DNA of 64,000 nt from Actinomycetota bacterium. GTDB lineage: Bacteria; Actinomycetota; Acidimicrobiia; Acidimicrobiales; AC-14. The stretch lies in contig JBFMCT010000013.1 in the NCBI GenBank assembly GCA_040754375.1, forward strand, positions 1 through 64,000, in the 5' to 3' direction. The notes beneath the pieces are model-generated. The model was not told the origin of the DNA. It saw only the letters and a list, made by a program, of their open reading frames with translations, and did no database searches. Each line of letters begins with the position of its first letter. Within the stretch, counting starts at the first letter, position 1. This document shows positions 16,860-25,404 of this stretch, piece after piece. A program made the position numbers and the translations under genes.

Positions 16860-17145
16860 GACCGACATCGATGAGCAGGCGTTGGAGCTGCGCGGCAAGT
16901 CGAAGGGGTTCGGCAAGATCTCCGAAGCCCTGGGCCTACCGCGCCCCAACGACGCCAACGAGGCCTTCAACCGGGCCCTTCGACGCCGCTCGCCTGACGA
17001 GCAGGTGAAGATCCGCCAGCAGGAGAACGCCCGCCTCGACCTGCTGGCCCGGTCGGTCAGCGCCGACAGCGTCCGCACCCAGGACGAGATCGACAAGCGG
17101 CTGCGGGCCATCGACCGCCTCCGCAACCGCCTCATGGCGGAATGA
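16846..17145 (+). CDS. Hypothetical helical protein (99 aa)
   Basis: Not recognised. The middle (KGFGKISEALGLPRPNDANEAFNRALRRR) looks like a helix-turn-helix-style segment, and the C-terminal half (QVKIRQQENARLDLLARSV, DEIDKRLRAIDRLRNRLM) is a probable coiled coil. Translation is coupled to the preceding 95-aa gene by a 14-bp overlap (ATG preceded by GGAGGAGCGCA). A small DNA-binding or dimerising regulator is possible but unproven. Confidence 0.68.
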   Translation: MAPDKTDIDEQALELRGKSKGFGKISEALGLPRPNDANEAFNRALRRRSPDEQVKIRQQENARLDLLARSVSADSVRTQDEIDKRLRAIDRLRNRLMAE

Positions 17146-17207
17146 ACCCGGGGTAAATAGGTCTTTCGACCCTGGCGCCTCGGGCCGGGCTGGCTCAAGA
17201 TCGGTCC

Positions 17208-17498
17208 ATGGCGAAACGAGGCGTGGTGCCCAACATCCCGAGCATCCCCGTCCTGGTCACAGCAGCGGTCTCCACCCTGGTGATCGTGGGGGGAGCCCTC
17301 CTGGGGGCGAGCGCCACCGTGATCGTGGCCTGCGGTGGGCTCGGCTTCGGGGCCGTCCTGGCCGCCGGTCGCCGGGACAGCGCCGGCCTCCGGCCCCCCG
17401 TGGCTCCCCTGACGTCGTTCACCGCGGAGGTGACTGTGCTGGCCCCCCGGGCCGCGGACCTGGCGGCGTGGCCGGCCGCAGGCACAGAGGCGGCTTGA
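17208..17498 (+). CDS. Small membrane protein (96 aa)
   Basis: Not recognised. Two adjacent hydrophobic stretches (VLVTAAVSTLVIVGGALLG and ATVIVACGGLGFGAVLAAG) suggest a membrane hairpin near the N-terminus, followed by an Ala/Pro-rich tail. Its stop overlaps the next gene's ATG by one base (TGATG), so it is the first of a two-gene unit. Confidence 0.55.
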   Translation: MAKRGVVPNIPSIPVLVTAAVSTLVIVGGALLGASATVIVACGGLGFGAVLAAGRRDSAGLRPPVAPLTSFTAEVTVLAPRAADLAAWPAAGTEAA

Positions 17499-17716
17499 TG
17501 TTCGGGGCCGGGTTGGTGGAGAGCCAGCAGGGGGACGAGCGACTGGTGGTGACCAAGGCCGTGGTGCCGGCCGGGCTCTTGGAGGGAGCCCGGCCGGTGC
17601 CCGCACCGCCACAGGCGGCCGGGCGGGAGCGCGGCGAGGTCTCCGACGCCGTGGCCGACGGCTTCTTCGTGGAGTGGCAGATAGGGTCGAGGGCCGGAGG
17701 TCCGGCGTCACCGTAA
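17498..17716 (+). CDS. Hypothetical protein (72 aa), coupled to membrane protein
   Basis: Not recognised. Soluble 72-residue product beginning MFGAGLVESQQGDERLVVTKAVVPAG. ATG overlaps the preceding stop (TGATG). An internal VSDAVADGFFVEWQI segment is conserved-looking but matches no family I know. Real status rests on the overlap and length only. Confidence 0.45.
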   Translation: MFGAGLVESQQGDERLVVTKAVVPAGLLEGARPVPAPPQAAGRERGEVSDAVADGFFVEWQIGSRAGGPASP

Positions 17717-17768
17717 CGACGGCCCGCCGGGCATGATCTAAGCCTCCTGCCACCTACGGAGGTGCGAG

Positions 17769-19019
17769 ATGAGTGACGCCGCAACCGGTCGTCCCCGCTG
17801 GCTGATGCCGGCCCTGGTCGGGGCTCTGGCCCTACTGGTGGCGGTGGCCGCCGTGGTCCTCCTCACGAGGAACGGGGAGGGCGACGGAGCCCAGCCCGCG
17901 CCCACGTCGACCACCACCGGCGAACCGGGCCCGACCTCGACCGCGCCGGTCACCACCGGGCCCGGCGGCACGGCCGCGCCCACCACCGCTCCTGCGACCA
18001 CCGCTCCGCCCGCCGGCGACCTCAGCTCGGCGGTGTGGCCCGTGGCGTCGGGGCCCACCCGGTTCTCGGCGCCAGTCGACGCCGCCCGTAGCTTCGCCGT
18101 CGACTTCGTGGGGTTCACCGACCCGGTGGTGGGGACGTTCCGGGCGGGTGACAGCCGCTCGGGCGAGGTCGACGTCCGGCCCCGGGCCACCGGCCCGGTG
18201 ACCACCGTGCTCCTACGCCAGCTCGGCAATGACGGGTCGTGGTGGGTGATCGGCTCGGCCACCCCCAACATCCGCGTGCAGGACCCGTCGGCGCTCGACA
18301 CCATCGCCAGCCCGGCCCGCCTACGGGGTACGAGCACCGCCTTCGAGGCCACGGTGAACGTCGAGGTCCGCGAGGACGGCAACCGCCAGCCTCTGGGCAG
18401 CGGGTTCGTCATGGGCGGTTCGATGGGCGACCTCGGGCCCTTCGACGGCACCGTGACCTTCACGAGCCCGAGGGCCGCGGCCGGAGCGGTGGTCTTGCTC
18501 ACCCGGTCTGCTGAGGACGGCCGGGTCTGGGAGGCGTCGGTGGTGAGGGTCCGGTTCGGCTCGTGCGGTCCGGCTCCCAGCCGGCCCACGGCCGGGGCCG
18601 GCCAGATGGTGGTCACCGTCTACTTCAGCTGCGGCGACTCGGCGGGCACGGTGGCCGCCTACCGGGTGGTCCCGCAGTCGGCGGGGGTGTTGCGGGCCCC
18701 GCTCGAGCAGCTACTGGCCGGGCCCACGGCCACCGAACGGGCGGCCGGGCTCAGCTCGTTCTTCTCATCGGCTACCGCCGGGATGGTGACAGGCGTCAAC
18801 GTCCGTCCCGACGGGTCGGCCGTCGTCGACTTCGCCGACCTGCGACCGGTGATCCCCAACGCCAGCACCAGCGCCGGCTCGCGGGTGCTGCTCGAACAGC
18901 TCGACGCCACCGTCTTCCAGTTCGCCTCGGTCCGCAATGTGACCTACCGCATCGCCGGCAACTGCCAGGCCTTCACCGAGTGGCTCCAGTTCGGCGGGTG
19001 CGACCCCCGGACGCGATGA
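17769..19019 (+). CDS. Membrane-anchored Gmad2/GerMN domain protein
   Basis: 416 aa. One N-terminal membrane segment (residues about 13-35, PALVGALALLVAVAAVVLL), then a Thr/Pro linker (about 44-86) and an extracytoplasmic part. Around residues 175-265 the pattern PARLRGTSTAFEATVNVEV ... GPFDGTVTF fits a Gmad2 immunoglobulin-like domain; residues about 285-410 (LRAPLEQLLAGPTATERAAGL, VNVRPDGSAVVDFADL) fit a GerMN domain. Such proteins occur widely in Gram-positive bacteria that do not sporulate, and may act at the cell envelope. Cysteines in the GerMN part (four visible) could form disulfides outside the cell. GAGGTGCGAG precedes the ATG. Confidence 0.8.
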   Translation: MSDAATGRPRWLMPALVGALALLVAVAAVVLLTRNGEGDGAQPAPTSTTTGEPGPTSTAPVTTGPGGTAAPTTAPATTAPPAGDLSSAVWPVASGPTRFSAPVDAARSFAVDFVGFTDPVVGTFRAGDSRSGEVDVRPRATGPVTTVLLRQLGNDGSWWVIGSATPNIRVQDPSALDTIASPARLRGTSTAFEATVNVEVREDGNRQPLGSGFVMGGSMGDLGPFDGTVTFTSPRAAAGAVVLLTRSAEDGRVWEASVVRVRFGSCGPAPSRPTAGAGQMVVTVYFSCGDSAGTVAAYRVVPQSAGVLRAPLEQLLAGPTATERAAGLSSFFSSATAGMVTGVNVRPDGSAVVDFADLRPVIPNASTSAGSRVLLEQLDATVFQFASVRNVTYRIAGNCQAFTEWLQFGGCDPRTR

Positions 19020-19046
19020 ACGGGGGCGGCCGCCGCCGCCCCCGTT
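19019..19046. terminator. Hairpin between convergent genes
   Basis: A perfect 11-bp stem (AACGGGGGCGG / CCGCCCCCGTT) with a 6-base loop begins at the last base of the GerMN gene's stop codon and lies before the 3' end of the convergent ABC operon. No T-run follows on either side, as is usual in actinobacteria, so I call it a probable bidirectional terminator. Confidence 0.6.
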
Positions 19047-19069
19047 CGGTGTGAGCTGGACCGCCCGGG

Positions 19070-20728
19070 TCAGAACCCGGTGGTCTGGCCGGTCACGTAC
19101 ATGTGCTTGTTGCGGGTGCCTCGGCACGGGCTGCAACCAGGCGTGTAGTACCAGTTGTCGAACACCGCGTTGGCGAAGAACGCCACCCGCTGAGGCACGT
19201 ACAGCGGGAGGATGGGAAGGTCCTCGGCCACGATGCGCTGCATCTCGACCAGGATGTTCCTGCGCTCGGCCTCGTTGAGCGCCACCAGTTGCTTGGCCGC
19301 CAGGTCGGCGAAGGTCGGGTTGTTGTAGCCGATGGCCCGGCTGAACGACGTGCTGTTGCGCGGGGCGGCGTAGCGGTTGCGCAGCGAGTCGGCGTCCCCG
19401 GCGATCCCGCCGTAGCCGACGAGGGCCAGCGTGTAGTTGCCCTGGCCGGCGTTGGTGTCGGCTGCCGACCGGTCGAGCACCTGGATGTCGACGTCGATGC
19501 CGACCTCGCGCAGGTACTCCTTGATGAGCTCGGACGACTTCGGGTCGAAGCGGTTGCTGGCCTGGAGCTCCTGCACGAACCGGCTCCCGTCGGGGTTCTC
19601 CCGGATGCCGTCACCGTTGGTGTCCCGCAGGCCGATCTCGTCGAGAAGGGTACGGGCGCGGGCCACGTTGCGCTCGTAGGTGGGCAGGCCGGGCGCCAGC
19701 ATCTGGTGGTCGGGGGCGAGCCCGACGACGCTGGCGGGCACACCCCGGCCCAGCAGGAGGCGGTCGACCATGTCCGGGCGGTCGATGGCGTAGGCCAGGG
19801 CGTGGCGGAACCGCTTGTCGTCGTAAGGGAAGCCCTTGGCGATGTTGATGTGCAGGGCCAGGTTCCAGTCGCCCGCTCCTTCCAGCTTGCCGAAGCGGGG
19901 GTCGTTCTCGAAGGCCCTCAGCTGCTCCTCCGGAGCGGGGTCCTCGGAGAGCTCGGCGGCGTCGATCTCACCCCGCTGCAGGGCGAGCAACTCGTCGGGG
20001 GCGGGGACGAACTCCAGGCGCTTGATGTAGGGCACGCCCAGGTGGAACTCCTCGTTGGCCACGTAGAGGTAGCTGCCCGATGCCTCGTCGAAGGTCTGCA
20101 GCTTGTAGGGCCCGGACCCGATCAGGGCCTTGGCATCGCGGTAGCGGGCGGGGTCGCTGACTGTCGACCACACGTGGCGGGGGATGATGAACGCCCGCAT
20201 GGCCACCGACTGCTCGAACACGGCCGAGGGCGTGTTGAGGCGGATGATCACCGTGCTGGGCGCCTCGGTCACGATCTCTTTGAAGTCGAAGCGCACGCCG
20301 CCGGCGGCCGCCCCGTCACCGGATGTCAGGTACTCGAACGTGAACTTGATGTCGTCGAGGGTCAGCGGCTGACCGTCGTGCCACTTGACGTTGTCGCGGA
20401 TCGTGAAGCGCCACTCGAGGCCGTCGGGGCTCGACGACCACGCTGTGGCCAGCCAGGGGATGGGCTTGCCCGTCGAGTCCTGCCACAGGAGGGTGTCGAA
20501 GATGTAACCGGTCTGGATCATGCCCGGGCCGCGTACGTAAGCGAACGGGGTCGGGTAGCCGAAGTCACCACCTGCCAGCCGTACCCTCTCCACGCTGGTG
20601 GGCCGCTCCGGTGCCTGGCCGGCGGGGCTGCCGCCATCGTCGGACGCACACGCGCCCAGGACCGTCAGGGCCACGGTGGCCAGCGCCACTCGCTTGGCCC
20701 ACGTTCGCCGTCTCCGGGTTGTTCTCAT
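19070..20728 (-). CDS. ABC transporter substrate-binding lipoprotein, family 5
   Basis: 552 aa SBP_bac_5 (DppA/OppA/NikA) protein. A lipoprotein signal peptide ends LTVLGAC, with Cys27 as the acylation site. Typical blocks are WLATAWSSSPDGLEWRFTIRDNVKWHDGQPLT, RHALAYAIDR and the C-terminal LPILPLYVPQ. Family ligands include peptides, nickel-metallophore complexes and others; no ligand-specific motif can be read. Last gene of the operon; its ATG overlaps the stop of the ATPase gene (ATGA) and lies after GGGAGCAGAG. A CxxC near the C-terminus (CSPC) is unusual for this family and could be a disulfide or a ligand contact. Confidence 0.9.
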   Translation of the reverse strand: MRTTRRRRTWAKRVALATVALTVLGACASDDGGSPAGQAPERPTSVERVRLAGGDFGYPTPFAYVRGPGMIQTGYIFDTLLWQDSTGKPIPWLATAWSSSPDGLEWRFTIRDNVKWHDGQPLTLDDIKFTFEYLTSGDGAAAGGVRFDFKEIVTEAPSTVIIRLNTPSAVFEQSVAMRAFIIPRHVWSTVSDPARYRDAKALIGSGPYKLQTFDEASGSYLYVANEEFHLGVPYIKRLEFVPAPDELLALQRGEIDAAELSEDPAPEEQLRAFENDPRFGKLEGAGDWNLALHINIAKGFPYDDKRFRHALAYAIDRPDMVDRLLLGRGVPASVVGLAPDHQMLAPGLPTYERNVARARTLLDEIGLRDTNGDGIRENPDGSRFVQELQASNRFDPKSSELIKEYLREVGIDVDIQVLDRSAADTNAGQGNYTLALVGYGGIAGDADSLRNRYAAPRNSTSFSRAIGYNNPTFADLAAKQLVALNEAERRNILVEMQRIVAEDLPILPLYVPQRVAFFANAVFDNWYYTPGCSPCRGTRNKHMYVTGQTTGF

Positions 20729-22506
20729 CTCTGCTCCCTTTCTCGTGCCGTCTCCGGCTTGGTCATATCGAACAAGAGGTCCCGCCCGGCAGCCCGCAGG
20801 AGGGCCTGGGTGGCCTCGTGCTGGGGCTTCATCAGCAGCTCGCTGCCCGTGCCCTCCTCCACCACCCGGCCCCTGGCCATCACCAGGACGCGGTCGGCCA
20901 CCCGCAGCACCGAAGCGAGGTCGTGGGACACCAGGACCATGGCCATGCCCCGGTCGACCTGGAGCTGTTTGAGGAGTTGGAGCACCTTGGCCTGCTCGGA
21001 GGGGTCGAGCATCGAGACGGGCTCGTCGGCCACCAGCAGCTTGGGCTTGAGGACCAGGGCACGGGCCAGCGCGACCCGCTGGAGCTGGCCGCCCGACAGC
21101 TCGTGGGTGAAGCGGCGCAGGAACGAGTCCTCGGCCGGGAGGCGGGCGGCCCGCACCGTCTCGCGGACCAGGCGCTCCCGCTCGTCGCGGCTGCCGATGT
21201 CCTGGAGGTCGAGCGGTTCCTGCACAGCCTGGCCGACGGTCATGCGGGCCGAGAGCGCCTCGAACGGGTCCTGGAACAGGAGCTGGACCCTGCGCCGGGC
21301 TGCCTTCAGGTCCGCCCCCTTGAGGGTCAGAAGGTCGCGCCCGTCGAGCTCGATGCAACCCGAGTCGGGCTCGAGCAGGCGGACGAGCATCGACGACACC
21401 GTCGACTTGCCGGCCCCGGTCGCCCCCACCAGGCCGACCACCTCGCCCTCGTAGACGTCGAGGCTCACGTCGTCGGCCGCCCTGAACTTGTCCTTGCGCA
21501 CGAGCTTGCCGGGCACGTCGTAGGACTTCGTCAGGCCCTTGGCCCGCAGCAGGGGGACGACCCCACCCCGAACGCACGCCACCAGCCGGGGGCCGTGCTC
21601 CCCGGTCGGGGGCAGCAGGGGCGGCCGGCCCTGGGCACAACTGTCGATCTCCTGGGTGCAGCGCCCCGTGAAAGGGCAGCCGGGCGCCACCTGGGTGGGG
21701 CTGGGCGGGTCGCCCCGGATGCCCCGCAGCTCCTTCACCGAGGCCAGGGTCGGGCGGGCGTTGAGCAGGGCCCACGAGTAGGGGCCACGCGGCTGGGAGA
21801 GCACCTCGCGGGCCGGGCCGGTCTCGGCCAGCCACCCTCGATAGAGCACGGCCACCTGGTCGGCCAGCATCTCCAGGGCGTCGGCGTCGTGGCTCATCAC
21901 CACCAGTGCCCGCTTGTCCTCGCTGCGGACCCGCTTGAGCACGTCGAGCACCCCGTTGCGGGTCTCGGGGTCGAGCCCGGCCGTGGGTTCGTCGAGCACG
22001 ATGACCTCGGGGTCGCACACCAGCGCCATGCTGAGCAGCACCAGGCGGCGCTGGCCGCCGGACAGCTCGCGGGGGTGGCGTTGGAGCGCCCAGTCGCCCA
22101 ACCCGACCCGGGTGAGCACCTCGGCGCTGCGCTGATCGGCGTCGGCCCGGGACCGGCCCAGGTGTACCTGCTGGGGTTCGGCCAGCTGCACGCCGATCGT
22201 GAGCACCGGGTTGAGCGAAGCCGCCGACTGCATGGCCATGGAGATCCGGCGCCACCGGACGTCACGCCAGCCCTTCTCGTCGAGCCCGGTCAGGTCGAGG
22301 TCGCCGAGGCGGATGTCGCCTTCGACCTGGGCGTCACTGGCCAGCCCGAGCAGGGCCCGGCCCAGGGTCGACTTGCCCGATCCCGATTCGCCCAGCACCC
22401 CCAGGCACTCGCCCGCTTCCACCGAGAGGGACAGGTCGTCGACGGCCCGCACCGGGGGCGGCCCGGGGTAGGTGACCCGCAGGTTCGACACCGAGATGCC
22501 GTTCAC
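20725..22506 (-). CDS. Fused double ABC ATPase (DppD-DppF type)
   Basis: 593 aa with two complete nucleotide-binding domains in one chain. NBD1: Walker A GESGSGKST (39-47), signature LSGGQ (148-152), Walker B IVLDEP. NBD2: Walker A GATGAGKST (361-369), signature LSGGQ, Walker B LLVADEP. Between them, residues about 240-312 are the oligopeptide-transporter C-terminal element with Cys277, Cys283, Cys290 and Cys311 (CPFTGRC...C...C), the same cysteine set proposed to hold an iron-sulfur cluster in some DppD proteins. Energises the two permeases encoded upstream. GTG start forms a GTGA overlap with the preceding permease gene. Confidence 0.92.
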   Translation of the reverse strand: MNGISVSNLRVTYPGPPPVRAVDDLSLSVEAGECLGVLGESGSGKSTLGRALLGLASDAQVEGDIRLGDLDLTGLDEKGWRDVRWRRISMAMQSAASLNPVLTIGVQLAEPQQVHLGRSRADADQRSAEVLTRVGLGDWALQRHPRELSGGQRRLVLLSMALVCDPEVIVLDEPTAGLDPETRNGVLDVLKRVRSEDKRALVVMSHDADALEMLADQVAVLYRGWLAETGPAREVLSQPRGPYSWALLNARPTLASVKELRGIRGDPPSPTQVAPGCPFTGRCTQEIDSCAQGRPPLLPPTGEHGPRLVACVRGGVVPLLRAKGLTKSYDVPGKLVRKDKFRAADDVSLDVYEGEVVGLVGATGAGKSTVSSMLVRLLEPDSGCIELDGRDLLTLKGADLKAARRRVQLLFQDPFEALSARMTVGQAVQEPLDLQDIGSRDERERLVRETVRAARLPAEDSFLRRFTHELSGGQLQRVALARALVLKPKLLVADEPVSMLDPSEQAKVLQLLKQLQVDRGMAMVLVSHDLASVLRVADRVLVMARGRVVEEGTGSELLMKPQHEATQALLRAAGRDLLFDMTKPETAREREQR

Positions 22507-23471
22507 CGGGCGCCCCGCACCCTGGGGGCGGCGCCCGCCTGGTGGCGGACCAGCCGGGGGTTGATGCGTTGCTCGAGCCCGATCCCCAGGAACGTCACGC
22601 CCAGCAGGAGCACGCTGATCGACACGACCGGCGGTACCAGCCACCACTTCCAGGCCTGGGTGAAGAACAGGCCGCTGAAGTTCAGCGAGTCGCGCAGGAC
22701 GGCACCCCAACTGGCCCGCGAGGGGTCCCCTAAGCCCAGGAAGGCCAGGCCCGCCTCGAAGGTGATGGCCCGGCCGGCGGCCCCCACGAACCCGGCCACC
22801 AGGATGAGGCCCACCTCGGGCAGGATGTGGTGACGCAGTATCTGGGCCGAGTTGGCCCCGAACCCCAGGGCCGCCTTGACGTGGGCGCGCCGCCGCAACG
22901 ACAGCACCTGGGACCGAACGACGCGGGCGGTGGGGGGCCAGGCGGTCAGGGCGATGATCAGCGAGAGCATCGCCAGCCCCGGCCCGGCGTAGGTGCCGAC
23001 AACGATCAGCAGTGGGACCTTGGGGATCACCAGCACCAGGTCGACGATCCGCATGAGCACGGCATCGGTGGTCCCTCCGGCCCAACCCGCGACCATGCCC
23101 AAGATGGCGCCGATCAGCAGGGTGCCCCCTCCGGCCACCAGGGCGACGAACAGCGACACCCGCGCCCCACTGAGGAGCTGGGTGGCCACGTCCTGGCCGA
23201 CCCCGTTGGTGCCCAGCAGGTGGCTACCGCTGGGCGCCTCCAGCGGGCGGCCCGCCAGCTCGATGGTCCGGTAGGGGCTCAGGTAAGGCGCGGCCAGGGC
23301 CAGCGCCGCGAACACCCCGACGATGGCCAGGCCGATCCAGCCGATGACCGGGAACGGCGGCCGCGGCGGCTTGTTGGCACGTGACCGGCGCTTGTCCCGC
23401 CTGCTCTGGCGGACTTCACCGCCCGGCCCGGGTGCGTCGACGTCGCCGGGGGGCGACAGGGTGGCCGTCAT
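22503..23471 (-). CDS. ABC transporter permease, DppC/OppC type
   Basis: 322 aa inner-membrane permease. A basic N-terminal tail is followed by a first membrane helix (VIGWIGLAIVGVFAALALAAPYL), a periplasmic segment with LLGTNGVGQDVATQLLSGARVSL (the DppC HxLGTDxxGRD-type motif with N in place of D/R) and the later five-helix core; the coupling motif reads ...GFGANSAQILRHHILPE, matching the EAAxxxGxxxxxIxxxHILP loop that docks on the ATPase. ATG 23471 overlaps the stop of the DppB-type gene (ATGA). Confidence 0.9.
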   Translation of the reverse strand: MTATLSPPGDVDAPGPGGEVRQSRRDKRRSRANKPPRPPFPVIGWIGLAIVGVFAALALAAPYLSPYRTIELAGRPLEAPSGSHLLGTNGVGQDVATQLLSGARVSLFVALVAGGGTLLIGAILGMVAGWAGGTTDAVLMRIVDLVLVIPKVPLLIVVGTYAGPGLAMLSLIIALTAWPPTARVVRSQVLSLRRRAHVKAALGFGANSAQILRHHILPEVGLILVAGFVGAAGRAITFEAGLAFLGLGDPSRASWGAVLRDSLNFSGLFFTQAWKWWLVPPVVSISVLLLGVTFLGIGLEQRINPRLVRHQAGAAPRVRGAR

Positions 23472-24535
23472 TCGGCCCCCACCCGGGGGTCGACGCGGGC
23501 GTAGATCAGTTCGAGCAGGAGGTTGACGGCCAGCACCACCAGGGCCAGCACCAAGAAGGTCGCCTCCAGCACCGGGTAGTCCCGAGCCTCGACGGCCCTC
23601 AGGATCAGCGTCCCCATGCCTGGGTAGGCGAAGACGGTCTCGACGAACACCGAGCCACCGACCGCGAAGCCGGCTTGGATCCCCAAGACGGTGAGGAACG
23701 GGAGCAGGGCGTTGCGCCCGGCGTGGCGGTACTTCATCATCCGGTCGGGCAGGCCCTTGGCCCGGGCCAGGACCATGTAGTCCTGGCCCAGGGTGGAGAT
23801 CATGGTGTTGCGCACGAGCAGGAACTTGGTGCCCAGGAGCGAGAGCGTCAGGGCGGTCACGGGCAGGACCATGTGGCGTGCGATGTCGTAGTACTTGTGG
23901 GCCCCGGTGTAGTCGTTGAACGGGGTCTTGGCCCCGGCCAGCGGGAACAGGGGCACGACCACCGCGAACGAGATCAGCAGCACGGCCGCCAGCGCGTACT
24001 CGGGAACGGCCCTGGCGATGGTCAACCCGATCGTCAGGGCCCGGTCGCCGAACCGGCCCCGCTTCCAGGTGGCCGCCACCCCGGCCATGAAGCTGAGGCC
24101 GGAGGCGAGGGCCAGAGAGACGCCCATGAGCAGCAGTGTCCAAGGGAGGTGGAGGCGGATGAGATGGGACACCTCGGCCTTGCGGGCGATCGAGAACCCC
24201 AGGTCGCCGGTGGCCAGGCCGGTGACGTAGCTGCGGAACTGCTCCACCAGCGGCTTGTCGAGCCCGTAGTACTCCTGGAGCTGGGCCCGCAGCTCGGGGT
24301 CGCTCAGGTAGTAGCTGTTGTCCGGGTCCTCGAGGGCGCGCAGCGGGTCGCCGGGCATGGCCCGGGGCAGGGCGAAGACCACCATGACCACGGCCATCAT
24401 CGTGAGCGCGTACAGCCCGATGGAACGAAGGGCGGCCGCCCGGTAGCGCCGTCCCCGCGCCGGAGCGGGGTGGGTGGCGGGCTCATCCTCGGTGGAGGGC
24501 GCGCCCGTACGGGGCTCGGCCAGTTCGGTGGGCAA
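23468..24535 (-). CDS. ABC transporter permease, DppB/OppB type
   Basis: 355 aa. After an N-terminal cytoplasmic tail the first helix is IGLYALTMMAVVMVVFALPRAMPGDP, the family's PGDP motif; the extracytoplasmic loop YYGLDKPLVEQFRSYVTGLATGDLGFSI is standard for DppB, and MVLARAKGLPDRMMKYRHAGRNALLPFLT is the ATPase-docking loop (ARAKGL...HALRNALLP pattern). TTG 24535, following GAGGAC, is chosen since upstream sequence in the same frame runs into the methyltransferase gene. 29 bp separate it from that gene, so they are probably cotranscribed. Confidence 0.9.
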   Translation of the reverse strand: MPTELAEPRTGAPSTEDEPATHPAPARGRRYRAAALRSIGLYALTMMAVVMVVFALPRAMPGDPLRALEDPDNSYYLSDPELRAQLQEYYGLDKPLVEQFRSYVTGLATGDLGFSIARKAEVSHLIRLHLPWTLLLMGVSLALASGLSFMAGVAATWKRGRFGDRALTIGLTIARAVPEYALAAVLLISFAVVVPLFPLAGAKTPFNDYTGAHKYYDIARHMVLPVTALTLSLLGTKFLLVRNTMISTLGQDYMVLARAKGLPDRMMKYRHAGRNALLPFLTVLGIQAGFAVGGSVFVETVFAYPGMGTLILRAVEARDYPVLEATFLVLALVVLAVNLLLELIYARVDPRVGAE

Positions 24536-24564
24536 GAGGGTCCTCGGGCCGGGGCCAGCCGGGG

Positions 24565-25404
24565 CTAGCCGGCTCCCGCCTGGCCGGGCCACCAGATGGT
24601 CACGGAACGGCGCAGCGGGCGCTCGTAGTCGGTGGGCAGGATGGCGTCGATCTCGGCGTCGCGCTCGGGGCCCACGCACAGCCGCCGGCGGGCGAAGGCG
24701 ATGGCGTCGTCGCGGCTCCGGTAGGACGGGGCCAGTTGGCGCTCCCACTGCTCCCACTGAACGTCGAGGCCCATCTCTTCCAGCACGGCCACAGCGTCGA
24801 GGGCCGTCGGGCCGGCCGGGCGGTCGATGCCGTGCAGGGCCTTCCACAGGGGGTTGAGGTTGGACGCCGGGTGGTCCATGGTGATCTCGGCCACCACGCG
24901 GCGGCGAGCGTGCTCGGTGAGGGCCTGGGCGAACGCCACCAGGTCGGGCACGTTGTAGAAGACGTTGTGGCACACGACCAAGTCGGCTGCCCCGACCTCG
25001 GAGGCGATATCGGGCCAGCGCCCGAGCACGGTCTCGAACTCGACCCCTTCCCGGCGGGCGGCGTCGGCAAAGGCGGCCAGCAGTTCCTCGCTGGCGTCGG
25101 CGGCCGTCACGCGGCTGGCGGGCGGCACCAGGGGCAGGCTGGCCCGGCCCCCACCCGCGCCCACGTCGAGAACGGTCCCACCGCCCTCGACGGCCTCAAG
25201 GGCCCGCTGGCGCGAGGGCGTCACCATCGGACGTTCGAAGGCCGATCGCTCGGGTGTCCAGGCGAAGACCTCGGGTGGGAACCGCCACGGCGGCCCCTCC
25301 GGGGCGGCTTCGACGATCTCCGCAGGTATGGCCCAACCGGCCAGTGCGTCGGCCCAGCGGGTCGCGGCGGCTCCGCTCATGACGTCGGTCACCGGACTGG
25401 TCAC
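24565..25404 (-). CDS. SAM-dependent class I methyltransferase
   Basis: 279 aa. Motif I is VLDVGAGGGRASLPL, followed by the acidic end of strand 2 (VTAADAS) and motif IV LVVCHNVFYNV, so the Rossmann methyltransferase core is complete. Substrate unknown. GTG 25404 overlaps the stop of the FmdE-like gene as GTGA; ATG 25380 is an alternative eight codons later. The gene lies between an FmdE-like gene and an ABC importer in one operon, so it may modify the imported molecule or a metal-binding ligand; this is inference. It ends IWWPGQAGAG. Confidence 0.85.
   Translation of the reverse strand: MTSPVTDVMSGAAATRWADALAGWAIPAEIVEAAPEGPPWRFPPEVFAWTPERSAFERPMVTPSRQRALEAVEGGGTVLDVGAGGGRASLPLVPPASRVTAADASEELLAAFADAARREGVEFETVLGRWPDIASEVGAADLVVCHNVFYNVPDLVAFAQALTEHARRRVVAEITMDHPASNLNPLWKALHGIDRPAGPTALDAVAVLEEMGLDVQWEQWERQLAPSYRSRDDAIAFARRRLCVGPERDAEIDAILPTDYERPLRRSVTIWWPGQAGAG

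Noticed and set aside
16479-17753. 424-codon minus-strand frame across the small-gene region
   Set aside because: Composition is Arg/Pro/Ser-rich and it crosses four plus-strand genes with good starts and overlaps.
19070-24535. Calling the ABC importer a nickel or dipeptide transporter
   Set aside because: Family 5 binding proteins cannot be assigned a ligand by eye; no nickel-specific residues or companion genes are visible.
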